This document shows positions 1 to 6,038 of a stretch of DNA of 9,895 bases, one piece after another; the first letter of the stretch is position 1; every line of letters begins with the position of its first letter. The notes beneath the pieces are model-generated. The model had not been told where the DNA came from. It saw only the letters and a list, made by a program, of their open reading frames with translations, and ran no database searches. Source of the DNA: Clostridiaceae bacterium (GTDB lineage: Bacteria > Bacillota > Clostridia > Oscillospirales > Acutalibacteraceae). Both the position numbers and the translations under genes were made by a program. The stretch spans positions 1 through 9,895 of the forward strand of contig JAEDGF010000067.1 in the NCBI GenBank assembly GCA_016297645.1, written 5' to 3'.

Positions 1-16
1 ATCTTGCCGAGAGAAA

Positions 17-325
17 TCAGTCGGTGAAATTGAACATATCCTTGTTGCGCTCCATGAAAACGGCGTAGATCTTATCTACAAGCTCCTGGCTTTCGATTCC
101 GACATATGTGTCCTCATCCGAGTCAAGCTCCTCGACTACTTCGAGTATTACCGCGTAGCCGTCGCCCTCGTCGTCCTCGTCCTCGGAATGCGGATAAAGC
201 ACGACATAGTCGCTGCCCTCGTATTCGATTTCGTCCAGCACTTCAAAGTCGGCAATGTTGCCGTCCTCGTCCGTGAGTGAGAGGATCTCTACCTGTTCTT
301 CTTCGGGAAGGTTGTTTTTGCTCAT
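17..325 (-). CDS. DUF1292 family small acidic protein
   Basis: The 102-residue product matches the DUF1292 (YrzB-like) pattern: an N-terminal 'LTDEDGNIADFEVLDEIEYEG' type strand-rich block (about residues 17-37), then YVVLYP, an acidic loop (SEDEDDEG), a YAVILEV strand and a C-terminal 'VFMER' helix. It has no signal peptide and is strongly acidic, so it should be cytoplasmic. The family occurs across Firmicutes; its molecular role is not established. The reading frame extends upstream to an ATG at 376, but that would overlap the preceding gene. The start at 325 is preferred because AGGAGA lies 8 nt before it. The gene is third in a minus-strand operon, 19 nt after the stop of the dockerin protein gene. 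This is an odd neighbourhood, because DUF1292 genes are better known near yqgF/ireB-type housekeeping genes. Those genes are not visible here but could lie beyond the left edge. Confidence 0.85.
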   Translation of the reverse strand: MSKNNLPEEEQVEILSLTDEDGNIADFEVLDEIEYEGSDYVVLYPHSEDEDDEGDGYAVILEVVEELDSDEDTYVGIESQELVDKIYAVFMERNKDMFNFTD

Positions 326-333
326 TTTTATGT

Positions 334-339
334 TCTCCT
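334..339 (-). promoter_or_regulatory. Ribosome binding site deciding the DUF1292 start
   Basis: Read on the minus strand this is AGGAGA, separated by 8 nt from the ATG at 325. No comparable site precedes the alternative upstream ATG at 376, so this site fixes the start and gives a 102-residue rather than a 119-residue protein. Confidence 0.8.
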
Positions 340-344
340 TTTGT

Positions 345-1859
345 TTATTTGTTGAGCGCGAGCGGGAGCTTTTCAAGTCCCACTGCGGCTCTTAAAATCA
401 GTCGGGCATCGTCGACGGTAACTTTACCGTCCATGTTCGCGTCGGCGGCAGTGTAGTTTTTCGAGTTCGGTGAAAGGCTTATCAGGTTCACCGCCTGCCG
501 CAGGGCGTAACGGGCGTCATCGACCGTAATTTTTCCGTTGCCGTCAACATCTCCGCGCTGATAATATTTTGTGATGTAAATTGCAAATACCTCCGAAAAG
601 CTGCCGTAGGTCACGGTTATCTGCTGACCCTGTTCGACAAGGAGCGGGTCGTATTTGCCGAGGGTGTAATCGGTGACCTCCTTTGTGGAGCCGTCGGTGT
701 ATTCCACCTCTACTTTGAGTGCGCTGAGGTCTATTTTTTCGCCGACAATAAATGTCAGCACCTGAGGCAGAGTCAGTTTAAGCCGCTTTTCTTCGAGCAG
801 CCTTACGGTGAAATCGAGCCTTATTTCCTTGGTGCCGTAGCGGACGAAAACATAGTTGCCGTTTCCTATCTTAAACGAGGAGAGGTCGCATTCAATCTCG
901 CACTCGCCGGGGAGTACCGTGAAGGCTTCGCCGTTGTTGTACACGGCTTTCATTGTAAGTCCGTCAAGTGACGGTACGCTGTCGAGCGAGTAGACCGTCA
1001 TGTTGTCGGGGTAGGTCAGCAGCCGGAAGCCTATGAGAGTTCTCGGCTTGACCGATATTTTGAACGAACAGAAAATGTCGGGGTATCTGTAAATTATTTT
1101 TACGGTGTGCGTGCCGACCGTCAGCTTGGAGAGGTCATCGTTCCCGTCCACCTGCACGGTGAAGCCGTCCGTCAGCAAGATATCGTTTGCGGAGAAAGTG
1201 CGCGACGGTCTGCCGTCGGAGTAATTCGCGGTCACTTTTATGCCGGAAAGATCAAGCGGGGTGTTCTCGATATATTCCGTTTCGGGAAGCTTTTCAACAA
1301 CGAGTCCCGCCACGGGAATTTTCTTAACGGTGACGGTAAAGGACGCTGTGAAAACGGCGAGCGTTCCCTCGGGTCGGTATAAAACGGTGACTTTTTTTTC
1401 GCCTGCCGAGGAAAAACTCTCGGTATATACCGTGTATTTTTCTATGACGGTTTCGCTGCCGCCGCTTCTTTTTGCTTTTACGACAAGTCCGTTTTCGTCA
1501 AAGCTGTCCTCGGTTTCGATATATTCTGTTTTAACGGGCATGGAGGCGATAAAAACTCCGGTTATGTCCGTCTGCCCGGAGTTGTCGGCGTAGGTCAGCT
1601 CGTCCGCCTTTACCCAGCCCGCAAGCTCCTGCGAGGGGACATTGACGAGGAGATATCCGTCCTGCTCTCTCATGGCTTCGAGATATGTGTTTTGAGGGAC
1701 GGTGCAGAGCAGACGGTTGGGTTCTTTTGTGTTGCTGTAAACGGACGCATAGGGCGCGGTGACCAGATACCGCGCAGGCGTTTGCGCCGCGAAAGCGGCG
1801 GCGGTGCAGCTCAGGGTCAGCATAGCTGCCAAGAAAAGCGAAATGATTTTTTTCTTCAT
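345..1859 (-). CDS. Secreted SH3/Ig-like multidomain dockerin protein
   Basis: This is a 504-residue extracellular protein. Residues 1-25 are a classical signal peptide (MKKK, hydrophobic core, AFA|AQ cleavage). Residues 29-88 resemble a bacterial SH3-like module ('YASVYS...GWVKADELTY'). Residues about 100-430 hold four related Ig-like (bacterial Big_3-type) modules, each with a 'Y(I)E/G...DL(S)GLKV...Y.DG' strand pattern near 110, 195, 290 and 370. Residues 435-498 are a type I dockerin with two good calcium loops, DVDGNGKITVDD and DANMDGKVTVDD, each followed by an 'AR..LR.AV.L' helix. Dockerins bind cohesins on scaffoldins or cell-surface anchors, so the protein probably attaches to a larger surface assembly. 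No catalytic domain is visible; SH3 and Ig-like modules suggest wall or polymer binding. The start at 1859 places the signal peptide at the N-terminus. An ATG at 1901 is in frame but would add 14 charged residues and overlap the upstream gene. The start lies 4 nt after the upstream stop, so translation is probably coupled. Confidence 0.85.
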   Translation of the reverse strand: MKKKIISLFLAAMLTLSCTAAAFAAQTPARYLVTAPYASVYSNTKEPNRLLCTVPQNTYLEAMREQDGYLLVNVPSQELAGWVKADELTYADNSGQTDITGVFIASMPVKTEYIETEDSFDENGLVVKAKRSGGSETVIEKYTVYTESFSSAGEKKVTVLYRPEGTLAVFTASFTVTVKKIPVAGLVVEKLPETEYIENTPLDLSGIKVTANYSDGRPSRTFSANDILLTDGFTVQVDGNDDLSKLTVGTHTVKIIYRYPDIFCSFKISVKPRTLIGFRLLTYPDNMTVYSLDSVPSLDGLTMKAVYNNGEAFTVLPGECEIECDLSSFKIGNGNYVFVRYGTKEIRLDFTVRLLEEKRLKLTLPQVLTFIVGEKIDLSALKVEVEYTDGSTKEVTDYTLGKYDPLLVEQGQQITVTYGSFSEVFAIYITKYYQRGDVDGNGKITVDDARYALRQAVNLISLSPNSKNYTAADANMDGKVTVDDARLILRAAVGLEKLPLALNK

Positions 1860-1863
1860 TCTG

Positions 1864-3114
1864 TCATCTTCTTTCTTCGGGGTCGATGTTGTAGGCTTCA
1901 AGAATCTCCCGTATCGTGTCGAGCTTTACGGCGACCCTCAGAACATATCTTGCCTGTGTTACATCGGCTTTGCCCTGTCCGGCGAAATCCACCCGTTTGA
2001 GCGTTCCCTTCGGCAGCGCTTCAAGTCCGACTGCGGCGCGAAGCACCGCGCGCGCATCGTCGACCGTGACTTTGCCGTCGGAATCGACATCGCACCAGTG
2101 GTAATCCGCAATTATTTTGTCTATATATTCGTTCTCCGTGAGCCATGAGGCGTAGAGTATGATATCGCCCGTGGTGCCTTTGGGTATCTTCGTAACAACG
2201 GTGCCGTCGGCGGTTTTCCAGCCCATAAAGCGCCAGCCGTCGGGGACGACGGGGGAGGTGACGGAAGCGCCCTCGCCCGGGGCGTACGAAGTGGGATTTG
2301 CGGAGTTGTCGACCCGCATGAAATTGTAGCCGCCAGCCGTTGTAAGAATGTATCTTATCGCGTAATGGCGGTCGTCCCAGTTCGAGGTGAGAATGATTTT
2401 TTTTGTGCCTGCGGGTACGGTGCCGATGGAGCTGTCGTCGGGCAGAGTCCAGCCCGTGAAGGTATAGCCTTTTCTCGAAGGCGCGTCAAGTTTAATATCG
2501 TTTTCAAGCGGCGCATAGCCGAAGGAAATGTTCTTTGCGCTGTTTACCGCACCGCTCGGCAGAACATAGCCGATATAGTAAAGCTCGGGGGCTGAATACG
2601 ACTCGGTTTTTTCGCTCTCGCCGTAGGCCGCGACCTCATGGCGTTTTGAACCGTCGAAATGGGTGTAGCACGCGGATAGCGTAAAGGCAAAGCCCTGTAA
2701 AAGCCGGTTGTCAATGCTGCCGTCATTGTTCGTAAGCGAGGGCATGATATCCTTGATGAGCGACACCTCTGCGGAGGTTTCTTCAACATCCAGCAGCTTT
2801 GCGTATCCGATATCGCCGTACTCCGTTTCGCATTTTACCGTAAGTTCGAGAGGAAAACGGATGGCGTACGGGATGTCCGCGCCGGAGTATCCCTTTTTCT
2901 CCATTTCCGCAAGCACCGCGCGGCGCTGGGCTTCGCTGTCTATTATATATTTGTCGGAGCTGAGATCGAACGAAAAAACCGTGTCGCCGTCGTTCGCCTT
3001 TGTGCCTGTGAGTTTTGCCGTCGGCGCGTGGGAAGCGCAGCTTGCCGATACGGCAAAGCAGGAGAACATAAGGATAACGGCAGAAAGAACCGCCGTGAAT
3101 TTTTTTATCAGCAT
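1864..3114 (-). CDS. Secreted InlB-repeat dockerin protein
   Basis: This is a 416-residue extracellular protein, first gene of the minus-strand operon. Residues 1-26 form a signal peptide (MLIKKFTAVLSAVILMF, then A/S-rich). Residues about 30-175 are a unique beta-rich region I do not recognise. Residues about 179-247 and 251-325 are two InlB B-repeat/Listeria-Bacteroides-type modules, recognised by 'GYTFTGW...VPAG.KKI.L.SNW' and 'GWRFMGWK..DGT.V..IPKGTTGDI.LYASW'. Residues 341-403 are a dockerin-like pair. The first loop (DVDSDGKVTVDD) is canonical. The second (DFAGQGKADVTQ) lacks the acidic residues at loop positions 3 and 12, though the helix 'ARYVLRVAVKL' is retained. No enzyme domain is present, so a binding or adhesive role on the cell surface is inferred. 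AGGAG lies 10 nt before the ATG. A strong promoter lies about 75 nt upstream. Confidence 0.85.
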   Translation of the reverse strand: MLIKKFTAVLSAVILMFSCFAVSASCASHAPTAKLTGTKANDGDTVFSFDLSSDKYIIDSEAQRRAVLAEMEKKGYSGADIPYAIRFPLELTVKCETEYGDIGYAKLLDVEETSAEVSLIKDIMPSLTNNDGSIDNRLLQGFAFTLSACYTHFDGSKRHEVAAYGESEKTESYSAPELYYIGYVLPSGAVNSAKNISFGYAPLENDIKLDAPSRKGYTFTGWTLPDDSSIGTVPAGTKKIILTSNWDDRHYAIRYILTTAGGYNFMRVDNSANPTSYAPGEGASVTSPVVPDGWRFMGWKTADGTVVTKIPKGTTGDIILYASWLTENEYIDKIIADYHWCDVDSDGKVTVDDARAVLRAAVGLEALPKGTLKRVDFAGQGKADVTQARYVLRVAVKLDTIREILEAYNIDPEERR

Positions 3115-3159
3115 TCCCTGCCAACTCCTTTTTTGATTCCGTCGGGATCGTCAATGTGC

Positions 3160-3178
3160 GGCGTGTCCGTACACCGCC
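3160..3178 (-). promoter_or_regulatory. 5'-proximal leader hairpin of dockerin operon
   Basis: On the minus strand GGCG(G)TGT pairs with ACACGCC around the four-base loop ACGG, with one bulged G. It begins about 4 nt after the predicted transcription start near 3182. No T-run follows, so it is not a terminator. A role in protecting the mRNA 5' end is inferred. Confidence 0.45.
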
Positions 3179-3188
3179 TACATGGTAC

Positions 3189-3217
3189 AGTATACAATTA
3201 TAAAGCAGATTAGTCAA
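3189..3217 (-). promoter_or_regulatory. Sigma-A promoter of the dockerin operon
   Basis: On the minus strand TTGACT (3217-3212) is separated by exactly 17 bp from TATACT (3194-3189). Both boxes are one mismatch from consensus. The predicted start is near 3182, giving a leader of about 68 nt before the ATG at 3114. This should transcribe the two dockerin genes and the DUF1292 gene. Confidence 0.75.
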
Positions 3218-3270
3218 TAAAACAAACCTTAAATAACACGGCTTCAAATATTTACTATGGCACGAAAATG

Positions 3271-3299
3271 GAAAAATCGTTTATCGGCTCTCATTTTTC
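3271..3299. repeat. Inverted repeat between divergent promoters
   Basis: GAAAAAT (3271-3277) and ATTTTTC (3293-3299) are perfect inverted copies with a 15-nt spacer, so their centres are 22 bp apart, about two helical turns. The position between two divergent promoters would suit an operator. The arms are A/T runs that can arise by chance, so confidence is low. Confidence 0.25.
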
Positions 3300-3349
3300 G
3301 ACAGTTGTGTTGATCGTGACGGAAATATCAAATTTCAATGTCCCGTTTA

Positions 3350-3378
3350 TTGACAAAACCGGCGCAGTAGTGTAAATT
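3350..3378 (+). promoter_or_regulatory. Sigma-A promoter of first lipoprotein gene
   Basis: The -35 box is a perfect TTGACA (3350-3355), followed by a 17-bp spacer and TAAATT (3373-3378), continuing as TAAATTAT. The predicted start is near 3385, giving a leader of about 49 nt. The same box pair and spacing recur before the paralogous gene at 4618. Confidence 0.75.
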
Positions 3379-3386
3379 ATGATAGA

Positions 3387-3404
3387 AGCCGACAAAGTTC
3401 GGCT
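3387..3404 (+). promoter_or_regulatory. 5'-terminal leader hairpin, first lipoprotein gene
   Basis: AGCCGA (3387-3392) pairs perfectly with TCGGCT (3399-3404) around the six-base loop CAAAGT. It starts 8 nt after the -10 box, so the mRNA would begin almost at the stem. There is no T-run, so a terminator is unlikely. A 5'-end stability role is inferred. Confidence 0.5.
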
Positions 3405-3433
3405 CTTGTGTATTACTTTTTAGGAGAAGAAAA

Positions 3434-4408
3434 ATGAAAAACCGACTCAAATATGCTCTTGCGCTCATTCTTGCCGCCGCGACGGTGCTTTCCTTCTCGG
3501 GCTGCTTTACCATAACGGTCGAACTGCCGTCAAACAATGCGTATGCCGATAATGCCGGAGATGAATTCGTACAGACTCCGGACGGCATTCAGGCGGATAA
3601 TACCGCGCCCGTTGACGAAACACAGGCGGACATTCAGGTTGAACAGCCCTCCGTGCCCGACGCACCCGTTACGGAAGCTCCGACCGCCGCACCGGCTGTC
3701 GATACGCCTGCTCAGGCTCCGTCCGTCACGCCCGAAGCGCCCACCGCAGCACCTGCCGCTTCAACTCCCGACAAGCTCTCGGGTCAGGCACTGCTCACAT
3801 ATTTTAACGACGCGGTGAACACCGTAAAAACGCAGAAGGCAGGCTTTAAGAAATCGAAGCTCACGACCATAAAGGATTTGCAGCTTTCGAACTCCGCGGC
3901 GAATACGCTCGTCGGTTTTGTCAAGGGCAAGCTGCTGTCCGAAACCGAGGATATCACAGAGGTCAAAAAAGGTCAGTCGTCCGTGTCCGTCATGTCGCCG
4001 TCCGGCAAAAACTACGCATCGGCGCTTACCATGAGCGATATCAAGAATATCGGCGTGCAGAAAAGCGGCTCGGGCTATGTCATAACGGTAAATCTCAAAG
4101 ATGAAACCAACCCCACTTCGAACGGTCATTTTTCTCGCTGCATGGACTACATGACGGTCGATGATGTCGAAAAGGTGTACGCACCCAAGGTCGGCGCGAC
4201 CGTTACGAGAGATAATATAAAGGTTACGCTCACAAATTCCTACGCAAAGCTTACGGTGGACGCGAACGGAAAGGTCACTGCGTACGAAACGCTTGTAAAC
4301 GGTGTGCTGACAATGAAAAACGCGTCCATCAAAAAGGTAGTTACGATAAACACCGATCTCGACATCACTCTTTCGAGCACGACAAAATATACGAATTTCG
4401 CTTTTTAA
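3434..4408 (+). CDS. Predicted lipoprotein, paralogue of the next gene
   Basis: This is a 324-residue exported protein. Residues 1-23 are a lipoprotein signal peptide with a lipobox-like FSG|C at Cys24. Phe at -3 is not the classical Leu, but the layout equals that of the next gene. Residues about 35-115 are a low-complexity stalk rich in Ala, Pro, Thr and acidic residues, with EAPTAAPA occurring twice (81-88 and 101-108). Residues about 118-324 are a folded domain starting LLTYFNDAVNTVK and ending TKYTNFAF. It aligns by eye along its length with residues 127-331 of the next protein: Phe-Asn or Phe-Tyr then Ala-Val and Val-Lys, a Gly-Phe/Tyr-x-Lys turn, 'Y.IT.....E..P...G.F', a central Asp-Asp/Asp-Ile, 'V...GK', and KYTNF. 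I do not recognise the domain and propose no function. AGGAGA lies 6 nt before the ATG. No terminator is visible downstream, so read-through into the next gene is possible. Confidence 0.85.
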   Translation: MKNRLKYALALILAAATVLSFSGCFTITVELPSNNAYADNAGDEFVQTPDGIQADNTAPVDETQADIQVEQPSVPDAPVTEAPTAAPAVDTPAQAPSVTPEAPTAAPAASTPDKLSGQALLTYFNDAVNTVKTQKAGFKKSKLTTIKDLQLSNSAANTLVGFVKGKLLSETEDITEVKKGQSSVSVMSPSGKNYASALTMSDIKNIGVQKSGSGYVITVNLKDETNPTSNGHFSRCMDYMTVDDVEKVYAPKVGATVTRDNIKVTLTNSYAKLTVDANGKVTAYETLVNGVLTMKNASIKKVVTINTDLDITLSSTTKYTNFAF

Positions 4409-4512
4409 GCAAAATGATGAAAATTCGGTGCTGCGTTTGTGCAACATTACCCAATCCAACATTTATTTTTAGTTTGTTGAGTAAAAGATGACAACAAAAT
4501 CGTTAAACTCAC

Positions 4513-4541
4513 TTGACAATCCTCTCGTAATGTTGTAAATT
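4513..4541 (+). promoter_or_regulatory. Sigma-A promoter of second lipoprotein gene
   Basis: A perfect TTGACA (4513-4518), a 17-bp spacer and TAAATT (4536-4541), continuing as TAAATTAT, match the promoter at 3350-3378 in both boxes and in spacing. The spacers themselves differ. The predicted start is near 4548, giving a leader of about 70 nt. Confidence 0.75.
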
Positions 4542-4551
4542 ATTCTTGTAT

Positions 4552-4569
4552 TGCATAGCTCCTTATGCA
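4552..4569 (+). promoter_or_regulatory. 5'-terminal leader hairpin, second lipoprotein gene
   Basis: TGCATA (4552-4557) pairs perfectly with TATGCA (4564-4569) around the loop GCTCCT. It starts 10 nt after the -10 box. Stem and loop sizes equal those of the hairpin at 3387-3404, while the sequences are unrelated. The loop contains CUCCU, which could pair with the AGGGG of this gene's own ribosome binding site (4601-4607). Confidence 0.5.
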
Positions 4570-4617
4570 GCACCACACTACGGTTAATCCGAATATTCTG
4601 AAAGGGGTTCACACCTA

Positions 4618-5613
4618 ATGAAGAAAAACATTCTGAGAATCGTGTCGCTCGTTATCGTAGCTACCATGGTTTTCGCATTTTGCTCCTGCAAGCAGGAAGT
4701 TCTCGTCCGCTTCGTAGATAAAGACGGCAACGATATCAATATCGGCGCTCTTACAGGCGGCAACTCCGCAGGAAACAACGATGCAACGGAAGCTCCTGCC
4801 GACAACAGCGGCGACGAAACTCCCGCAACCGAAGCTCCCGCAACGGAAGCTCCTGCCGACAACAGCGGCGACGAAACTCCCGCAACCGAAGCTCCGGCTA
4901 CTCAGGCTCCCTCCGACAACAAGGGTGACACAACTCCCACGGCTGCTCCCGCAACCAAGGCTCCTACGGGCAACAGCGCTCCCACGGGCAAAGAGAATGT
5001 GTTCAATTTCTACAAAGAAGCAGTTGCCAAGGTTAAGGGCGGCGCAGCAGGCTACACCAAGAAGGAGTGGCAGGCTATTTCCAGCCTTAAACTTACCGGC
5101 ATGGGTGTTGTTGACAACGCTATCGCAGGCGTTGCAGGCAACTACATGACCAAGGAAGACGCAGCTGAGAATCAGGTATGCGAAAAGGGCTCGGACAAAG
5201 CCAAGGATCGTTTCCCCGCTTGCACACTTACCGATCTCTCCAAGGTTAAATCCGCTACCTGCGCTGTTCAGTCCAACGGCAACTACAAGATCACCATCAT
5301 AATGGTTGATGAAGATACCCCCAAGAAGTCCGGCAACTTCCTCGGCAAGGTTACGAACTCCATTCTTTACTGGGAAGACATTGACGCCGAGCTTAAAAAG
5401 ATCGACATCATCAAGAGCTACAGCAACATCCATGTTATCTACAAGGGCTACAAGATCGAAGCTGAGATCACTCCCGCAGGAAAGTTCGTTTCTATGAACC
5501 ACCTCGGCAACGTTGATATCAAGATAGGCGAAGCAAAGGTTCTTGTTGCTACTCTTAAAAATAAGAGCGGACATCTTGATAACTTCTGCAAATACACAAA
5601 CTTCAAATACTAA
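4618..5613 (+). CDS. Predicted lipoprotein with repeat stalk
   Basis: This is a 331-residue exported protein, paralogous to the preceding gene. Residues 1-23 are a signal peptide; Cys24 in FCSC is the likely lipidated residue. After a short VRFVDKDGNDINIG segment comes a stalk (about 48-124) containing two 19-residue copies of ATEAPADNSGDETPATEAP (56-74, 75-93) and a third decayed copy. Residues about 127-331 form the folded domain, from NVFNFYKEAVAKVK to CKYTNFKY. It has four cysteines (188, 202, 215, 324) that could form disulfides outside the cell; its paralogue has one in this domain. The function is unknown to me. AAAGGGG lies 10 nt before the ATG. Its own promoter, a 5' hairpin, a perfect terminator and exclusive use of TAC for all ten tyrosines suggest an independently and strongly expressed gene; the neighbouring paralogue splits TAC and TAT about evenly. 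That the protein is abundant is inference. Confidence 0.88.
   Translation: MKKNILRIVSLVIVATMVFAFCSCKQEVLVRFVDKDGNDINIGALTGGNSAGNNDATEAPADNSGDETPATEAPATEAPADNSGDETPATEAPATQAPSDNKGDTTPTAAPATKAPTGNSAPTGKENVFNFYKEAVAKVKGGAAGYTKKEWQAISSLKLTGMGVVDNAIAGVAGNYMTKEDAAENQVCEKGSDKAKDRFPACTLTDLSKVKSATCAVQSNGNYKITIIMVDEDTPKKSGNFLGKVTNSILYWEDIDAELKKIDIIKSYSNIHVIYKGYKIEAEITPAGKFVSMNHLGNVDIKIGEAKVLVATLKNKSGHLDNFCKYTNFKY
4783..4896 (+). repeat. 57-bp tandem duplication in the lipoprotein stalk
   Basis: Copies at 4783-4839 and 4840-4896 are in frame (19 codons each) and differ only at the last base (C versus G). A more diverged partial third copy follows to about 4965. Near identity including synonymous positions points to a recent duplication or to slippage/recombination keeping the copies alike. 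The repeat would lengthen the surface stalk by 19 residues per unit. Confidence 0.9.
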
Positions 5614-5650
5614 TCTCGGGTTTTACTTATCTAAGATTTAGTTCCTGTCA

Positions 5651-5685
5651 GGGCGGAGAGCGCAAGCTCTCCGCCCTTATATTTT
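5651..5685 (+). terminator. Rho-independent terminator after lipoprotein gene
   Basis: GGGCGGAGAGC (5651-5661) pairs perfectly with GCTCTCCGCCC (5666-5676) around a GCAA tetraloop of the stable GNRA class. It is followed by TTATATTTT. It lies 37 nt after the stop codon at 5613. There is no T-run on the other strand, so it acts on plus-strand transcripts. Confidence 0.92.
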
Positions 5686-6038
5686 CGGCTTTACGGTTCT
5701 TTTGGGACTTCATGTTTTTTTCTCTCCGTGTTTCTTTGTGCCACGGTACTTTTTGGTTTTTTTTGCTTTACGATTTTTTCTGCTTCATGTTTTTGGGGCT
5801 TCGCGGTTTTTCGACGGGCTGCTTGCCGAGAACTTTTTGTTAGCCGGTTTTATTGTTTTTGTTACATTCAAAGTCTGTTTTCGGGCTTTTTTTTGTTTGT
5901 CGCTTTTTTACATTATCGTTCGGCTTCCCGTGGTGCATTTTTTTCGGACACTTGTTTTAGTTTATCGAAAGCAAACGCGACTTTTTGCCGGGCACGGATA
6001 AAAAGGCTTTATTTAGGCAAAACGAAACCAATCCGTTC
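5686..6038. other. T-rich strand-asymmetric intergenic stretch
   Basis: This lies in a 530-nt gap between genes. By hand count, 5701-5940 is about 51% T and 9% A on the plus strand. Two plus frames stay open here (5702-6001, 5728-6042), but only because A-poor DNA rarely makes stop codons. Their Phe-rich products have no ribosome binding site or recognisable motif. The minus strand would read as Lys-rich peptides broken by stops in every frame. A degenerate direct repeat of about 77-nt period is visible (CTTTACG...CTTCATGTTTTT at 5689 and 5766). No gene, RNA or mobile element can be supported. Confidence 0.6.

Larger units (their letters stand above)
3115..3433. other. Divergent intergenic region with two promoters
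   Basis: This 319-nt stretch separates the minus-strand dockerin operon from the plus-strand lipoprotein gene. It contains a sigma-A-type promoter for each direction, with -35 boxes facing apart and about 132 bp between them. A hairpin follows each expected transcription start, and a 7-bp inverted repeat lies in the centre. I see no credible gene here. Confidence 0.75.

Noticed and set aside
3761..4462. A 233-codon open frame antisense to the first lipoprotein gene
   Set aside because: It overlaps a well-supported gene, is rich in Arg, Val and Cys as expected of a shadow frame, and shows no domain or start signal.
4473..4498. TTTGTTG/CAACAAA inverted repeat after the first lipoprotein gene, as its terminator
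   Set aside because: A 12-nt loop, no GC in the stem base and no T-run after it on the plus strand. It cannot be supported as a terminator.
4783..4965. Repeats considered as a CRISPR array
   Set aside because: Units are directly adjacent without spacers, in frame, and encode a Pro/Thr/Ala-rich stalk, so they are coding tandem repeats.
4615..5574. A 319-codon open frame antisense to the whole second lipoprotein gene
   Set aside because: It arises from the biased codon choice of the plus-strand gene. It has Cys/Gly/Ser-rich low-complexity sequence, no ribosome binding site and no motif, whereas the plus frame has promoter, signal peptide, paralogue and terminator.
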